Part shown: piece by piece, positions 63,868-64,000 of the stretch | Layout: each line of letters opens with the position of its first letter | Numbering within the stretch: the first letter of the stretch is position 1 | NCBI GenBank assembly: GCA_014529385.2 | Contig: CM043957.1 | Span: forward strand, 85,877,881-85,941,880 | Length of the DNA stretch: 64,000 nt | Direction: 5' to 3' | Origin: Adiantum capillus-veneris | Taxonomy: Eukaryota > Streptophyta > Polypodiopsida > Polypodiales > Pteridaceae | Translations under genes and position numbers: made by a program | Notes under the pieces: model-generated | The model's database searches: none | What the model was told of the DNA's origin: nothing | What the model saw: only the letters and a program-made list of their open reading frames with translations

Positions 63868-64000
63868 TGTAATGTGCAGCGGAGGTGAATGATGGCGTAA
63901 GATCAAGATGAGTACTCAATGGGTGCTCAAGGTTCCTTTTGCTCTCGAGGAAGATATAGCCTTCCTTGTTTAGAAAGAGAATGTGCAATGACCAAAACAA
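63868..64000 (-). mobile_element. 5' LTR of G2, cut by the window end
   Basis: The last 133 bases of the 5' LTR. They align with 59,561-59,694 of the 3' LTR with roughly 15-20 per cent differences by eye, suggesting an older insertion than G1. Confidence 0.8.

Larger units (their letters stand above)
59561..64000 (-). mobile_element. Chromovirus-type Ty3/gypsy element G2 (continues past window)
   Basis: Minus-strand element: partial 5' LTR (63,868-64,000), Met-tRNA primer site, gag, zinc knuckle, protease, RNase H remnant, integrase, chromodomain, polypurine tract and 3' LTR (59,561-60,382). Most of the RT is deleted, and stops and frameshifts are frequent. It lies next to the partial G1-family LTR, apparently having inserted into it. 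The expected 5-base target copy beside the left end is ATGAC (59,556-59,560); the other copy is outside the window. Confidence 0.88.

Overview
The window looks like nuclear DNA of a land plant with a large, transposon-rich genome. The evidence is a spliced plant-type kinase gene, LTR elements primed by initiator-Met tRNA (TGGTATCAGAGC sites), plant L1-like LINEs, a chromodomain-bearing Ty3/gypsy element and a hAT/DUF659 remnant. The very long, repeat-filled introns would suit a fern, lycophyte or gymnosperm, but the species cannot be fixed from the sequence.

One host gene appears to run through most of the window on the minus strand. Eight exons (56,807 down to 4,210) encode a protein-kinase domain in the right order: Gly-rich loop, Lys, HRDIKPEN, DFG, EYTPPE and DLWSIGVVMLE. 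All seven junctions have GT-AG borders and matching codon phases. Three introns are huge (17.5, 7.5 and 25.7 kb) and hold nearly all the mobile elements described. The N-terminal part and the last exon(s) lie outside the window or were not recognised.

Inside the introns (plus coordinates): 0.8-3 kb is a decayed L1-like LINE. From 5.1 to 7.3 kb are three copies of a tRNA-like SINE around a solo LTR. From 7.6 to 20.8 kb is a chain of LINEs of one unusual superfamily, each beginning and/or ending in a (TC)n microsatellite: one nearly complete copy with a coiled-coil ORF1 and an endonuclease/RT ORF2, several truncated copies, and a probable ORF1-only derivative. LTR-like repeats occupy 16.2-17.5 and 21.5-22.2 kb. 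A second long L1-like LINE lies at 22.2-26.3 kb. Fragments of gypsy gag, LINE RT, hAT transposase and gypsy integrase fill 26.3-29.5 kb. A minus-strand L1-like LINE with a zinc-knuckle ORF1 covers 31.3-36.6 kb. A further (TC)n-bounded LINE copy lies at 36.8-37.4 kb.

From 39 to 48.8 kb a small non-autonomous LTR element (minus) carries a nested, recently inserted Ty3/gypsy element (plus, about 7 kb) with broken gag and pol. A minisatellite, a gypsy gag remnant, a (TTC)n-tailed LINE and another gypsy remnant follow up to about 53.3 kb. The first four kinase exons in this window lie at 55.4-56.8 kb. The right end holds an LTR, a second LTR of the nested-gypsy family, and a chromovirus (minus, 59.56 kb to beyond the end) inserted next to or into it and lacking most of its RT.

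The most distinctive theme is a set of LINEs, an ORF1-only element and a SINE that share a 3'-terminal GA(C/T)GTTAA-like motif followed by pyrimidine microsatellite tails, with (TC)n tracts on both sides of several copies. This suggests a microsatellite-directed LINE/SINE system. No rRNA, functional tRNA or CRISPR array was seen.
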